From SHZI01 sp031395645 (GTDB taxonomy: Bacteria > Pseudomonadota > Gammaproteobacteria > Steroidobacterales > GCA-2729495), in the NCBI GenBank assembly GCA_031395645.1, contig JANNJM010000087.1, forward strand, positions 244,852-308,851: a stretch of 64,000 bases of DNA. Reading direction: 5' to 3'. The position numbers were made by a program, and so were the translations under genes. The notes under the pieces were generated by a model that saw only the letters and a program-made list of their open reading frames with translations, was not told where the DNA came from and did not search any database. Positions 49,925 through 57,388 of this stretch are shown here, one piece after another (the stretch's first letter is position 1; each line of letters opens with the position of its first letter).

Positions 49925-51058
49925 TCAGTCTGTTGCCGCTGCAACGGATTTCATCGGCACGGTCTTGTGTACCCAGTTCTTCGGGTCCGCCCGTCGTGCC
50001 GGAGATGGAATCACCAGAACCTGATTCGGCCCTAGCCGCTCCAGCTCCACCTGGTCTATTTCCCAACCCCGGGCAGCCCAGCGCGAGCAACACTTCCGGA
50101 AAGCAACTTCCATGCCGTCCGTTTCAACGAGTAGTTCATCCGAGGGGGCGCTGGGGGTGTGTACAGGGCGAACGCGCTCGACGACGGACAGATCTTCACG
50201 CACTGCAAGCTCGATGCCTGCAATACGCTCTGCGTCATATTGCGGCTCCTTAAGGTAGTTGCGGGCCTGCCAACCGAACGCCCGGCTCAGCTTGGCCTCT
50301 ACAGGCGTCCGGGCGGTGAAGTTGATCAGACTCATGCCCTCTCTAAAGGTCGGCTTGATCCGATGGCACAGCCCGGCAAGACTGAACTCCAGTTCCACTT
50401 GGGTGAACTTGCGTTCCTCAGCCAGCAACTTGGCCATTTCGCCCGTCTTCTGGTCGGCGCCCGGGGCGGGTTTTACCCGCGCAACCCGCGCGCCCCACTC
50501 CGTGTGCTCGAGTGGAAAAACCTCCAGCTTTGGATTACGAATGGCGCCAAACTGCTGGTGAACGAAATTCGTGTGGGCGGTATCGAGGGAGTTCTCCTCG
50601 AAACGCATCCAGTTGGCTCTGGCCTCGAATCCGTAGGGCACGCGGTGCCAGGCAACCGGATCTGCATACTCAGGAAACAAGTCGGGAACGACGGGACGTT
50701 CACTCTCGGGGAGATCACCGAGAAAGGCCCACACCCAGCCGTACTTCTCCTGCGTCGGATAATTGTCGACACGGGCGCGTTTGGGAATGGCGGCTCCTTC
50801 ACCCATGGACGGGATCAGCACGCAACTGCCATGACTGTCGAAATTCCAGCCGTGATACGGGCAGATGACCCGGGCATTCTTCACCTGGCCACCCGCCAGG
50901 GAAGCTCCGCGGTGACAGCAGACGTCGCTGAGACAGACTACCTTGCCCTCAGCGTCGCGAAACAGGGCGAAATCGCAGCCCAGCATTCGGACACCGAGAG
51001 GCTTGCCGGTACTCACTTCATGCGACCAGGCGGCGACATACCAGTTATTGATTAGCAC
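49925..51058 (-). CDS. Rieske non-haem iron oxygenase, alpha subunit type
   Basis: The 377-residue enzyme begins LINNWYVAAWSHEVSTGKPL from GTG 51058, preceded by GGGGGT. An earlier TTG adds nine residues without homology. The Rieske ligands are in CCHRGASLAGG and CPYHGWNFDS (Cys-x-His ... Cys-x2-His). The mononuclear iron site is in ENSLDTAHTNFVHQQ. It would hydroxylate or demethylate an aromatic or sterol-like substrate and needs a reductase not encoded nearby. The cupin gene lies downstream and the CpeT-like gene just upstream. Confidence 0.9.
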   Translation of the reverse strand: MLINNWYVAAWSHEVSTGKPLGVRMLGCDFALFRDAEGKVVCLSDVCCHRGASLAGGQVKNARVICPYHGWNFDSHGSCVLIPSMGEGAAIPKRARVDNYPTQEKYGWVWAFLGDLPESERPVVPDLFPEYADPVAWHRVPYGFEARANWMRFEENSLDTAHTNFVHQQFGAIRNPKLEVFPLEHTEWGARVARVKPAPGADQKTGEMAKLLAEERKFTQVELEFSLAGLCHRIKPTFREGMSLINFTARTPVEAKLSRAFGWQARNYLKEPQYDAERIAGIELAVREDLSVVERVRPVHTPSAPSDELLVETDGMEVAFRKCCSRWAARGWEIDQVELERLGPNQVLVIPSPARRADPKNWVHKTVPMKSVAAATD

Positions 51059-51085
51059 GGCAGACCCCCAAACTGGTCCAAGCAA

Positions 51086-51814
51086 CTATTCGTGGCCGGC
51101 ATCCTCAGCCCTGGCCGGCAGCCGGACCATTTTGACGGGCTGTGGGCTCGCATTCCCCCACATCACCTTACCAGTCGCATCGACGAATCGCCCGAGGAAG
51201 AAGTAGGCATCGGGCCTGATGGTAACGGCATCGTCAGCGGTCAGCTCCTTGTTCAGGCCTGCGCTGAAGAAACGGCACGCTCCGCGTCGCATCGGTCCGG
51301 TAATCTGCCTGCCTGACGGGTCCGGCGTGAGAATAAAGTCGCAACCGGCATCGAAACGAAACTGATCCAGCGTCAGTTTACTGAACCGTTCCGGCGTGCG
51401 GTGCAGGTTCTTGAAAGCGTCGAGATCCGTGAAGTTAAGCTCACGCTGCCTGACGCGGCTGTCATCACCGACAAAGAACTGCAGAAGTCCTACCCGTGTG
51501 ATCGTAGCGGGTTCCTCTGTACCGTCCACCGAAGACTGCTGAAAGACGAGGTAGCCGGGTATCGCAGGAACGCTGACGAGGACCGGGACGAAGAGTTGAT
51601 GCATCAGGCGATGCTTCTCATCGTCTGGAACGGCAGGATCAGCCAGATCCTGATCCGCCTGGAGGGCATTATTGTAGCGGCCGGCCACCCAGCTACGGAT
51701 CAGACGAAGCGTCTGCTCTGCGCCGATCGAACTTTCAGGAGGTGCGGGTAATGCCGGCCCGGCAATCGATAGCAGCCAGGCAATGGCAAATGCTGCTTTT
51801 CGGCCCGATATCAT
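51086..51814 (-). CDS. Exported CpcT/CpeT-family-like protein
   Basis: Reading from ATG 51814 gives 242 residues with a signal peptide (residues 1-23, KAAFAIAWLLSIAGPALPA). The mature part resembles the CpcT/CpeT bilin-lyase-like family: LIRSWVAGRYNNALQADQDL, HQLFVPVLVSVPAIPGYLVF, QQSSVD and GCDFILTPDPSGRQITG. CpeT proteins attach bilins in cyanobacteria. Relatives in non-photosynthetic bacteria are of unknown role. The longer frame (to 51874) runs into the tRNA-Pro gene and is an artefact. Confidence 0.65.
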   Translation of the reverse strand: MISGRKAAFAIAWLLSIAGPALPAPPESSIGAEQTLRLIRSWVAGRYNNALQADQDLADPAVPDDEKHRLMHQLFVPVLVSVPAIPGYLVFQQSSVDGTEEPATITRVGLLQFFVGDDSRVRQRELNFTDLDAFKNLHRTPERFSKLTLDQFRFDAGCDFILTPDPSGRQITGPMRRGACRFFSAGLNKELTADDAVTIRPDAYFFLGRFVDATGKVMWGNASPQPVKMVRLPARAEDAGHE

Positions 51815-51829
51815 GATCAATGCCACGAA

Positions 51830-51906
51830 TGGTCGGGGCGACAGGATTTGAACCTGCGACCCCCTGCACCCCATGCAGGTGCGCTACCAGGCTGCGCCAC
51901 GCCCCG
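51830..51906 (-). tRNA. tRNA-Pro (anticodon GGG)
   Basis: The 77-nt cloverleaf includes encoded CCA (51832-51830). The acceptor stem is CGGGGCG with CGCCCCG, the T-arm has GGTTCAAATCC, and the anticodon stem CCTGC/GCAGG surrounds loop ATGGGGT, giving anticodon GGG for CCC/CCU codons. Confidence 0.95.
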
Positions 51907-51987
51907 TCCTTGAATGGTTATTGATCAGTACCAGACCGCTGAGACTTCGTCGGGAATGATACCCGAAATAGGTCAGGTGTCGGCAGG

Positions 51988-52344
51988 TTAGCGGCGCAGC
52001 AGGCGCAGGACTTCTTCCAGCTCAAGACGCAGCTGATGGATGATCTGCTGGCTCTGCGTCAGATCAGACCGCGCCTCCTCCCCGGTGAGCTTCTGACGGG
52101 CACCGCCGATGGTGAACCCCTCGCTATACAACAGGCTGCGGATCTGGCGAATGATCAGCACATCCTGCCGTTGATAGTAGCGACGGTTACCGCGGCGCTT
52201 GACCGGCTTCAGTTGCGGGAATTCCTGCTCCCAATAGCGCAGCACGTGCGGCTTTACGGCGCACAGCTCACTGACTTCGCCAATCGTAAAATAGCGCTTG
52301 CCCGGGATCGGGGGCAGTTCGTCGTTATTTCCCGGCTCCAGCAT
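51988..52344 (-). CDS. MerR-family transcriptional regulator (ihfA-linked)
   Basis: The 118-residue protein has the MerR DNA-binding domain (RYFTIGEVSELCAVKPHVLR, YWEQEFPQLKPVKRRGNRRY, YQRQDVLIIRQIRSLLYSEG) and a short C-terminal coiled coil (QQIIHQLRLELEEVLRLL). There is no effector domain. It is the small MerR protein typically found directly after ihfA in gammaproteobacteria. It overlaps ihfA by 20 nt. Its target is unknown. Confidence 0.92.
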   Translation of the reverse strand: MLEPGNNDELPPIPGKRYFTIGEVSELCAVKPHVLRYWEQEFPQLKPVKRRGNRRYYQRQDVLIIRQIRSLLYSEGFTIGGARQKLTGEEARSDLTQSQQIIHQLRLELEEVLRLLRR

Positions 52345-52630
52345 AGGCTTCCACTCGGGCTTTCAGTTTTTGTCCGGGACGAAACGTAACAACACGTCTC
52401 GCCGTGATTGGGATTTCCTTGCCCGTTTTTGGATTCCGGCCCGGCCGCTGGTTCTTATCCCGCAGGTCGAAGTTACCGAACCCGGAGAGCTTGACCTGCT
52501 CCCCACTCGCCAGCGCTGCCCGCAGGTCCTCGAAGAAAAGCTCCACGAGCTCGCGTGCCTCACGTTTATTCAGTCCCAGTTCGTTGAACAGGGACTCCGC
52601 CATATCCGCTTTGGTGAGAGCCATGCTCAT
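52325..52630 (-). CDS. ihfA: Integration host factor, alpha subunit
   Basis: IHF-alpha is a DNA-bending protein acting as heterodimer with IHF-beta. It has 101 residues, with ALTKADMAESLFNELGLNKR, VKLSGFGNFDLRDKNQRPGR and NPKTGKEIPITARRVVTFRPG (the flexible beta-arm carrying the conserved Pro). It sits downstream of pheT in the order conserved in gammaproteobacteria. Either ATG 52630 or ATG 52624 could be used. Confidence 0.95.
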   Translation of the reverse strand: MSMALTKADMAESLFNELGLNKREARELVELFFEDLRAALASGEQVKLSGFGNFDLRDKNQRPGRNPKTGKEIPITARRVVTFRPGQKLKARVEAYAGAGK

Positions 52631-52666
52631 CGCGATTTCCTGGTCTCTTGTTCTTCTTTATGAGCG

Positions 52667-55060
52667 CTAATCTCTCAACCTGGCGCCGAAATCCCTCGCC
52701 AGGAGCTGGACTACGCCAGCCACGAGCTTCTCTACATCATCGTCAGTAAGGGTGCGTGATGTTTCCTGCAAAATCAAGCCCAAAGCGACACTCTTTTGAG
52801 CGGCGTCGATGTGTCCACCCTCGAAAATGTCAAATACGATGACCTCCCGCAAGGCCGGTCCGGCGGCCTTCCTTACGGCCGCAGCCAACTTCCCGACTGG
52901 CGTTTCCTTCGCAACGAGGACCGCAAGATCACGACGAACCGTAGGGAACCGGGACAACCCCTGGTATGCAGGCAGAGTGTGCCTCGACAGAGCCGTGAGC
53001 ATCACCTCAAACATGATTGGCGCTTCTTCGAGGCCCCAGCGTTTTGCAAGGCTGGGATGCAAAACACCCAGCCATCCGACCTGCCTGTCGCAGTGCCGAA
53101 GACGTGCCGATTTTCCGGGGTGCAGGGCCGGATGCTCATCGGCCGACCATTCGAAGTCCTCCGGCGGCCCGAGGCCTCCGAGGACGGCCTCAAGATCCGA
53201 TTTGACGTCGTAGAAATCTACGGGTCGGGCCCGCTCCGCCCACTGCTCAGGGACAGCAGGGCCCACGGCGAGCCCGGCAATTACAGCCTCCTCGACAACG
53301 GCAGCGTCAGTGTCAGCAGGCAGGAAGCGCACACCCATCTCAAAAAGCCTTACCCGACGCTGCTGTCGCGCGAGGTTGTACTGCAGGGATTCAACAAGGC
53401 CAGCCCAGAGGCCCTGACGCATAACCGACATTTCAGCGGACAGCGGATTGATGAGCGGAACTCCCTCGCGTCCGCCTGCAAACAGACGGTCCCGCTCACG
53501 ATCCACAAAACTGTAAGTGATGGCCTCCTGGTAGCCACGGAGGACAAAACCAGCACGAAAACTATCGGCATCAACCCGGGTTGCGGGAGCCTCGCCAAGC
53601 TGCGTTGCCTGGCGTTCAGGACGTGAAGCTATCCGGCCGTAACCGTATACCCGGGCAATTTCCTCTATGAGGTCCACCTCGACGGCAATATCGAAGCGAA
53701 AGGACGGTGGCTGGACCTGCCAGCCGTCCGGACTGACGCTCACCATCATCCCGAGACGGCGCAGGATGGCCTCCACAACGGTATCGGGGATCGAGTCACC
53801 AAGTACTCTGGTCAGACGGTCCCGCCGAAGGCAGACGGGGCTGCGGGGCTGTACGCCCGAACCTTCCGCCTGACACTCACCCGGCACCCCACCTGCAATG
53901 GCGAGTAGCAGTGCCGTGGCACGTTCGAGGGCTCGTTGCTGGCCGCTCGGATCAACACCGCGCTCGAAGCGCGTCGCAGCTTCTGTTTGGAGGCCAAGGC
54001 GCCGGGCTCGCCCTGCGATTACGGCCGGACTGAAGTAAGCAGCCTCAAGCAAGACGTTGGTGGTGTTCGGGGACACTGCGGTACTGCTACCACCCATAAT
54101 TCCGGCGATACCGGCAGGTCCAGCACGATCGGCAATCACCAGGACGTCGTCATCAAGCACGACGTCCGCGCCAGTCAGCAACTCAAGGGGTTCGTCGAGC
54201 CTGGCGCGCCGCACAACCAGTCCGCCAGCAATTTTGTCGAGATCATAAGCATGCAGCGGCTGCCCCAGTTCGAGCATCACCAGATTAGTAATGTCGACAA
54301 CGGGCTGGATGGACTTGATACCACTTCGGCGGAGGCGCTCCCGGAGCCAGAACGGGGACTTCGCGTCCATGCGGATTCCGTGAATGGTGCGGACGACGAA
54401 CACGGGGCACCCGTTCGGGTCTTCGATCTGGACCGACACCCTCTGCAGGTTGACGGGCGGCACCGGCCGGATCTCAGGCTCAGCAAACGCCAGGCCCGTA
54501 GCCGCAGCCAGATCCCGTGCGACGCCCAGAACCGAGAAACAGTCGGCGCGGTTCGGCGTGATCTTCAGGTCAAGGATCTGGTCATCGAGGGTCAATGCCA
54601 CCGCAAGTGGCGTTCCGGCAACCAGTCCCGGGTCGAGTTCCAGCAGCCCCTCCTCCTGACTGGCTGGGCCCTGGTCGCCCAGGAGGCCGAGCTCGGCCAT
54701 GGAACACAACATGCCGGCAGACTCTGCGCCCCTCAGCGTGGCGCTACGGATCACGAGCCCTCCGGGAAGCGTGGCGCCGGGCAATGCGGCGGGGTATACG
54801 CCGCCGGCGCGGACGTTCGCCGCTCCACAAACGATCTGCACGCAACGGTTGCCGACGTCGACCTGACAGATCCGCAGGCGATCCGCGTTGGGGTGCGGCG
54901 TGACTTCAGCAACGCGCCCAACGACCACGTGTTCGAGCGAGGGGCCTGCCGACTCGAAACCTTCGACCTCCAGCCCCTGCATCGTCAGCTGGTGCAATAG
55001 TGCGGCCGTATCACCCGGCGGACTGACCAGCTCCCGCAGCCAGTATTCACTGATCTTCAT
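52667..55060 (-). CDS. pheT: Phenylalanine-tRNA ligase, beta subunit
   Basis: PheT (797 residues) is the larger subunit of the alpha2-beta2 PheRS. The domains in order are the N-terminal tRNA-binding-like domain (VVGRVAEVTPHPNADRLRIC), B3/B4 editing domain (SGIKSIQPVVDITNLVMLE), B5 (VLGDSIPDTVVEAILRRLG), the catalytic-like core (MGVRFLPAD region) and the C-terminal FDX-ACB anticodon-binding domain (SRFPTVRRDLAVLVAKETP). pheS lies immediately upstream, 21 nt away. Confidence 0.96.
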   Translation of the reverse strand: MKISEYWLRELVSPPGDTAALLHQLTMQGLEVEGFESAGPSLEHVVVGRVAEVTPHPNADRLRICQVDVGNRCVQIVCGAANVRAGGVYPAALPGATLPGGLVIRSATLRGAESAGMLCSMAELGLLGDQGPASQEEGLLELDPGLVAGTPLAVALTLDDQILDLKITPNRADCFSVLGVARDLAAATGLAFAEPEIRPVPPVNLQRVSVQIEDPNGCPVFVVRTIHGIRMDAKSPFWLRERLRRSGIKSIQPVVDITNLVMLELGQPLHAYDLDKIAGGLVVRRARLDEPLELLTGADVVLDDDVLVIADRAGPAGIAGIMGGSSTAVSPNTTNVLLEAAYFSPAVIAGRARRLGLQTEAATRFERGVDPSGQQRALERATALLLAIAGGVPGECQAEGSGVQPRSPVCLRRDRLTRVLGDSIPDTVVEAILRRLGMMVSVSPDGWQVQPPSFRFDIAVEVDLIEEIARVYGYGRIASRPERQATQLGEAPATRVDADSFRAGFVLRGYQEAITYSFVDRERDRLFAGGREGVPLINPLSAEMSVMRQGLWAGLVESLQYNLARQQRRVRLFEMGVRFLPADTDAAVVEEAVIAGLAVGPAVPEQWAERARPVDFYDVKSDLEAVLGGLGPPEDFEWSADEHPALHPGKSARLRHCDRQVGWLGVLHPSLAKRWGLEEAPIMFEVMLTALSRHTLPAYQGLSRFPTVRRDLAVLVAKETPVGKLAAAVRKAAGPALREVIVFDIFEGGHIDAAQKSVALGLILQETSRTLTDDDVEKLVAGVVQLLARDFGARLRD

Positions 55061-55081
55061 GGCAGGTATCGATCAGGATTT

Positions 55082-56065
55082 TCAGTGGAACTGACGAAGG
55101 AAACGTAAGTCATTCTCAAAGAGCATTCGAATGTCGTCGATACCGTACCGGAGCATCGCGAGCCGCTCCACGCCCATCCCGAACGCATAGCCCGTGTACT
55201 TCTCAGGATCGATCCCGACGTTACCAAGAACCTCGGGATGCACCATCCCGCAGCCGAGGACTTCAAGCCACCGGCCCGACTCCGACAGTACATCGACCTC
55301 TGCCGACGGCTCCGTGAATGGGAAGTAGGACGGCCGGAAGCGCACCGTCGCTACGCGCTCGAAAAACCGCTGAACAAAGTCAGCCAGGAGCGCCTTGAGA
55401 TTGGCAAAGCTGACGTCGGTATCAACCACCAGCCCCTCAACCTGATGAAACATCGGCGTGTGCGTCGTATCCGAGTCGCAGCGGTAGACGCGGCCCGGGG
55501 CAATCAGCCGGATGGGTGCCCCCTGCCGCAACAGCGCACGTATCTGCACCGGCGAGGTGTGCGTTCTGAGGAGCCGGCCGTCCGGCAGGTAGAAAGTATC
55601 GTGCATGGCCCGGGCGGGGTGGTCGGCGGGTATGTTGAGTGCGGTGAAGTTGTGAAAATCGTCCTCGATTTCCGGACCCTCGTGCACGGCGAAGCCAGCG
55701 GCACCGAAGATTTTTTCAATTCGCTGCAGCGTCAGGGTTACCGGGTGGAGCCCGCCGGGTCCTTGTCCGCGCCCCGGCAGGCTGACGTCGATCACGCTGG
55801 CGCGAAGCTCGAGACCGAGTGCATCGGCTTCAAGCTGCTGCCGGCGTGCCTCCAGCGCTTCCGTGAGGAGCGTCTTGGCCGAGTTGATGACCTGACCACG
55901 GGTCCGCCGTAGCTCTTCTGACAAGCCGCCCACTTGCTTCAGCAGGCCAGTGAGCTCGCCCTTCTTGCCAAGGTAATGAACCCGGACACCGTCGAGAGCT
56001 GCCAGGTCCCGGGCAGCCGCAACGGCATCCCGGGCCTGCAACAGCAGCGACTCGACGTTATCCAT
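55082..56065 (-). CDS. pheS: Phenylalanine-tRNA ligase, alpha subunit
   Basis: PheS (327 residues) carries the class II aminoacylation site. It has an N-terminal coiled coil (residues 1-85), motif 2 near YRCDSDTTHTPMFHQVEGLV and motif 3 as YAFGMGVERLAMLRYGIDDIR. The start codon is immediately preceded by a short hairpin (56067-56080) and lacks a Shine-Dalgarno, so initiation may be coupled to rplT or structurally controlled. Confidence 0.96.
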   Translation of the reverse strand: MDNVESLLLQARDAVAAARDLAALDGVRVHYLGKKGELTGLLKQVGGLSEELRRTRGQVINSAKTLLTEALEARRQQLEADALGLELRASVIDVSLPGRGQGPGGLHPVTLTLQRIEKIFGAAGFAVHEGPEIEDDFHNFTALNIPADHPARAMHDTFYLPDGRLLRTHTSPVQIRALLRQGAPIRLIAPGRVYRCDSDTTHTPMFHQVEGLVVDTDVSFANLKALLADFVQRFFERVATVRFRPSYFPFTEPSAEVDVLSESGRWLEVLGCGMVHPEVLGNVGIDPEKYTGYAFGMGVERLAMLRYGIDDIRMLFENDLRFLRQFH

Positions 56066-56066
56066 G

Positions 56067-56080
56067 ACCGGCCAACCGGT
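56067..56080 (-). promoter_or_regulatory. Hairpin abutting the pheS start codon
   Basis: ACCGG and CCGGT form a 5-bp stem with a 4-nt loop, ending 1 nt before the pheS ATG. No purine-rich Shine-Dalgarno exists in the 33-nt gap after rplT, so this stem occupies the ribosome-binding region. Confidence 0.4.
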
Positions 56081-56098
56081 AGCGCTCGGTTCGAATTC

Positions 56099-56509
56099 TC
56101 AGGCAGCGGCGAGGTCGGTCTTGAGGCCAGTTTTGGGGCCAGTCTTCGGACCCGATTTCAGGCTGATTTTGGCCTTCTCAGCAAGGGCACCAAAGGCTGC
56201 CGCATCGTGCACGGCCAGGTCCGCCAGCATCTTTCGGTCAACTTCAATGCCAGCCTTGATCAGGCCGCTCATGAAGCGGCTGTAGGACAAGCCGTGCAGG
56301 TGGGCGGCCGCATTGATGCGCGTAATCCAGAGCGCACGGAACTCGCGCTTACGAACCCGGCGATCCCGAAAGGCATATTGCCCGGCCTTGATGACCGCCT
56401 GCTTGGCAGTCTTGTACAACTTGCTCCGGGCCTGGGACATTCCCTTGGCCTTCTTGAGCATCTTCTTGTGACGGGCTTTGACCGTCACACCACGTTTAAC
56501 GCGTGCCAT
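56099..56509 (-). CDS. rplT: 50S ribosomal protein L20
   Basis: L20 is an early 23S rRNA-binding protein. The core is canonical (RVKRGVTVKARHKKMLKKAK, then YAFRDRRVRKREFRALWITR and YSRFMSGLIKAGIEVDRKML). At 136 residues it is about 17-18 longer than usual. The extra C-terminal tail, SGPKTGPKTGLKTDLAAA, is a short low-complexity KTG repeat. It lies 12 nt after rpmI. In E. coli L20 represses rpmI-rplT translation. Confidence 0.95.
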   Translation of the reverse strand: MARVKRGVTVKARHKKMLKKAKGMSQARSKLYKTAKQAVIKAGQYAFRDRRVRKREFRALWITRINAAAHLHGLSYSRFMSGLIKAGIEVDRKMLADLAVHDAAAFGALAEKAKISLKSGPKTGPKTGLKTDLAAA

Positions 56510-56521
56510 GAATCGGTCCTC

Positions 56522-56716
56522 CTATGAGTACGGCAACATCTTTTTGACGCCGGGCACGTCGCACTCGGCCACCTGGTTCATTGCTCCCAGTTGGCGCTTT
56601 CGCTTCGAGCTCTTCTTCGTCAGGATGTGGTTGAGATGGGACTGAGCGGCCTTGAAGCCGTTGGCAGTCCTCCGGAAGCGCTTTGCGGCGCCCCGTTTCG
56701 TTTTCATCTTGGGCAC
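56522..56716 (-). CDS. rpmI: 50S ribosomal protein L35
   Basis: L35 has 64 residues: PKMKTKRGAAKRFRRTANGF, then SHLNHILTKKSSKRKRQLG. The start is GTG 56716, preceded by AAGGAG six nt upstream. A longer frame extends upstream without homology. The 150-nt leader after infC contains possible stems (GACGGT with ACCGTC, and GAAGG with CCTTC), where an L20-type translational control site would be expected. I cannot confirm one. Confidence 0.93.
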   Translation of the reverse strand: MPKMKTKRGAAKRFRRTANGFKAAQSHLNHILTKKSSKRKRQLGAMNQVAECDVPGVKKMLPYS

Positions 56717-56866
56717 TGAATTCTCCTTGAGCCTGTTCCGAACCGCTGGAATCGGGTTGGACCTGATTCGTCGGCCATGGCAGGCGGGTTCTGGGAGCCA
56801 CTGGGACGGTATTGCCCCAGCGATCAACCGTCACTCACTTGTTCTTGAAGGCACGTCCTTCGGCAC

Positions 56867-57385
56867 TTATTTCTTCTTCGGCGCGATCACCATGACCATC
56901 TGACGGCCTTCGAGTCTGGGAAACTGCTCCACAATCCCGACAGTCTCCAGGTCCGTGCGGACCCGCTGTAAAAGCCGCGCACCGATTTCCTGATGGGCCA
57001 TCTCCCGGCCCCTGAAGCGCAGCGTCACCTTCGCCTTGTCACCTGATTCAATGAACCTGAGGAGGTTTCGCAGTTTGATCTGGTAATCACCCTCTTCGGT
57101 CCCAGGACGAAACTTCACTTCCTTGACCTGGATCTGCTTCTGCTTGCGCTTCGCTGAGTGCGCCTTCTTGTTCGTCTCGAACAGGAATTTCCCGAAATCC
57201 ATGATGCGACAGACGGGGGGCACAGCGGTTGGCGAAATCTCCACCAGATCCATCCCCGATTCCTGTGCCAGCAGGAGCGCAGCTTCCCGACCCAGAATTC
57301 CGACCTGTTCTCCACCGGCCCCTATGACGCGGATTTCCCGCGCATCGATCTCTTCATTCCGGCGGACTCGTTTATTCGCAGCGAT
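56867..57385 (-). CDS. infC: Translation initiation factor IF-3, ATC start
   Basis: IF3 checks start-codon pairing and prevents subunit joining. Reading from ATC 57385 gives 172 residues with a complete N-domain (NKRVRRNEEIDAREIRVIG, LLLAQESGMDLVEISPTA) and C-domain (VKEVKFRPGTEEGDYQIKL, FRGREMAHQEIGARLL). The first ATG in frame would lose most of the N-domain, and the frame is closed by TGA 57391-57389, so ATC is the only suitable start. GGAGG lies 8 nt upstream, inside thrS. Rare AUU/AUC starts on infC underlie autoregulation in E. coli. Confidence 0.93.
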   Translation of the reverse strand: MAANKRVRRNEEIDAREIRVIGAGGEQVGILGREAALLLAQESGMDLVEISPTAVPPVCRIMDFGKFLFETNKKAHSAKRKQKQIQVKEVKFRPGTEEGDYQIKLRNLLRFIESGDKAKVTLRFRGREMAHQEIGARLLQRVRTDLETVGIVEQFPRLEGRQMVMVIAPKKK

Positions 57386-57388
57386 ACT

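Noticed and set aside
51815..51874. N-terminal extension of the CpeT-like protein into the tRNA-Pro gene
   Set aside because: The residues GCRGSQVQILSPRP are a translated tRNA 3' end, a known false-start artefact.
53936..55000. A 354-codon plus-strand open frame
   Set aside because: It is the antisense shadow of pheT.
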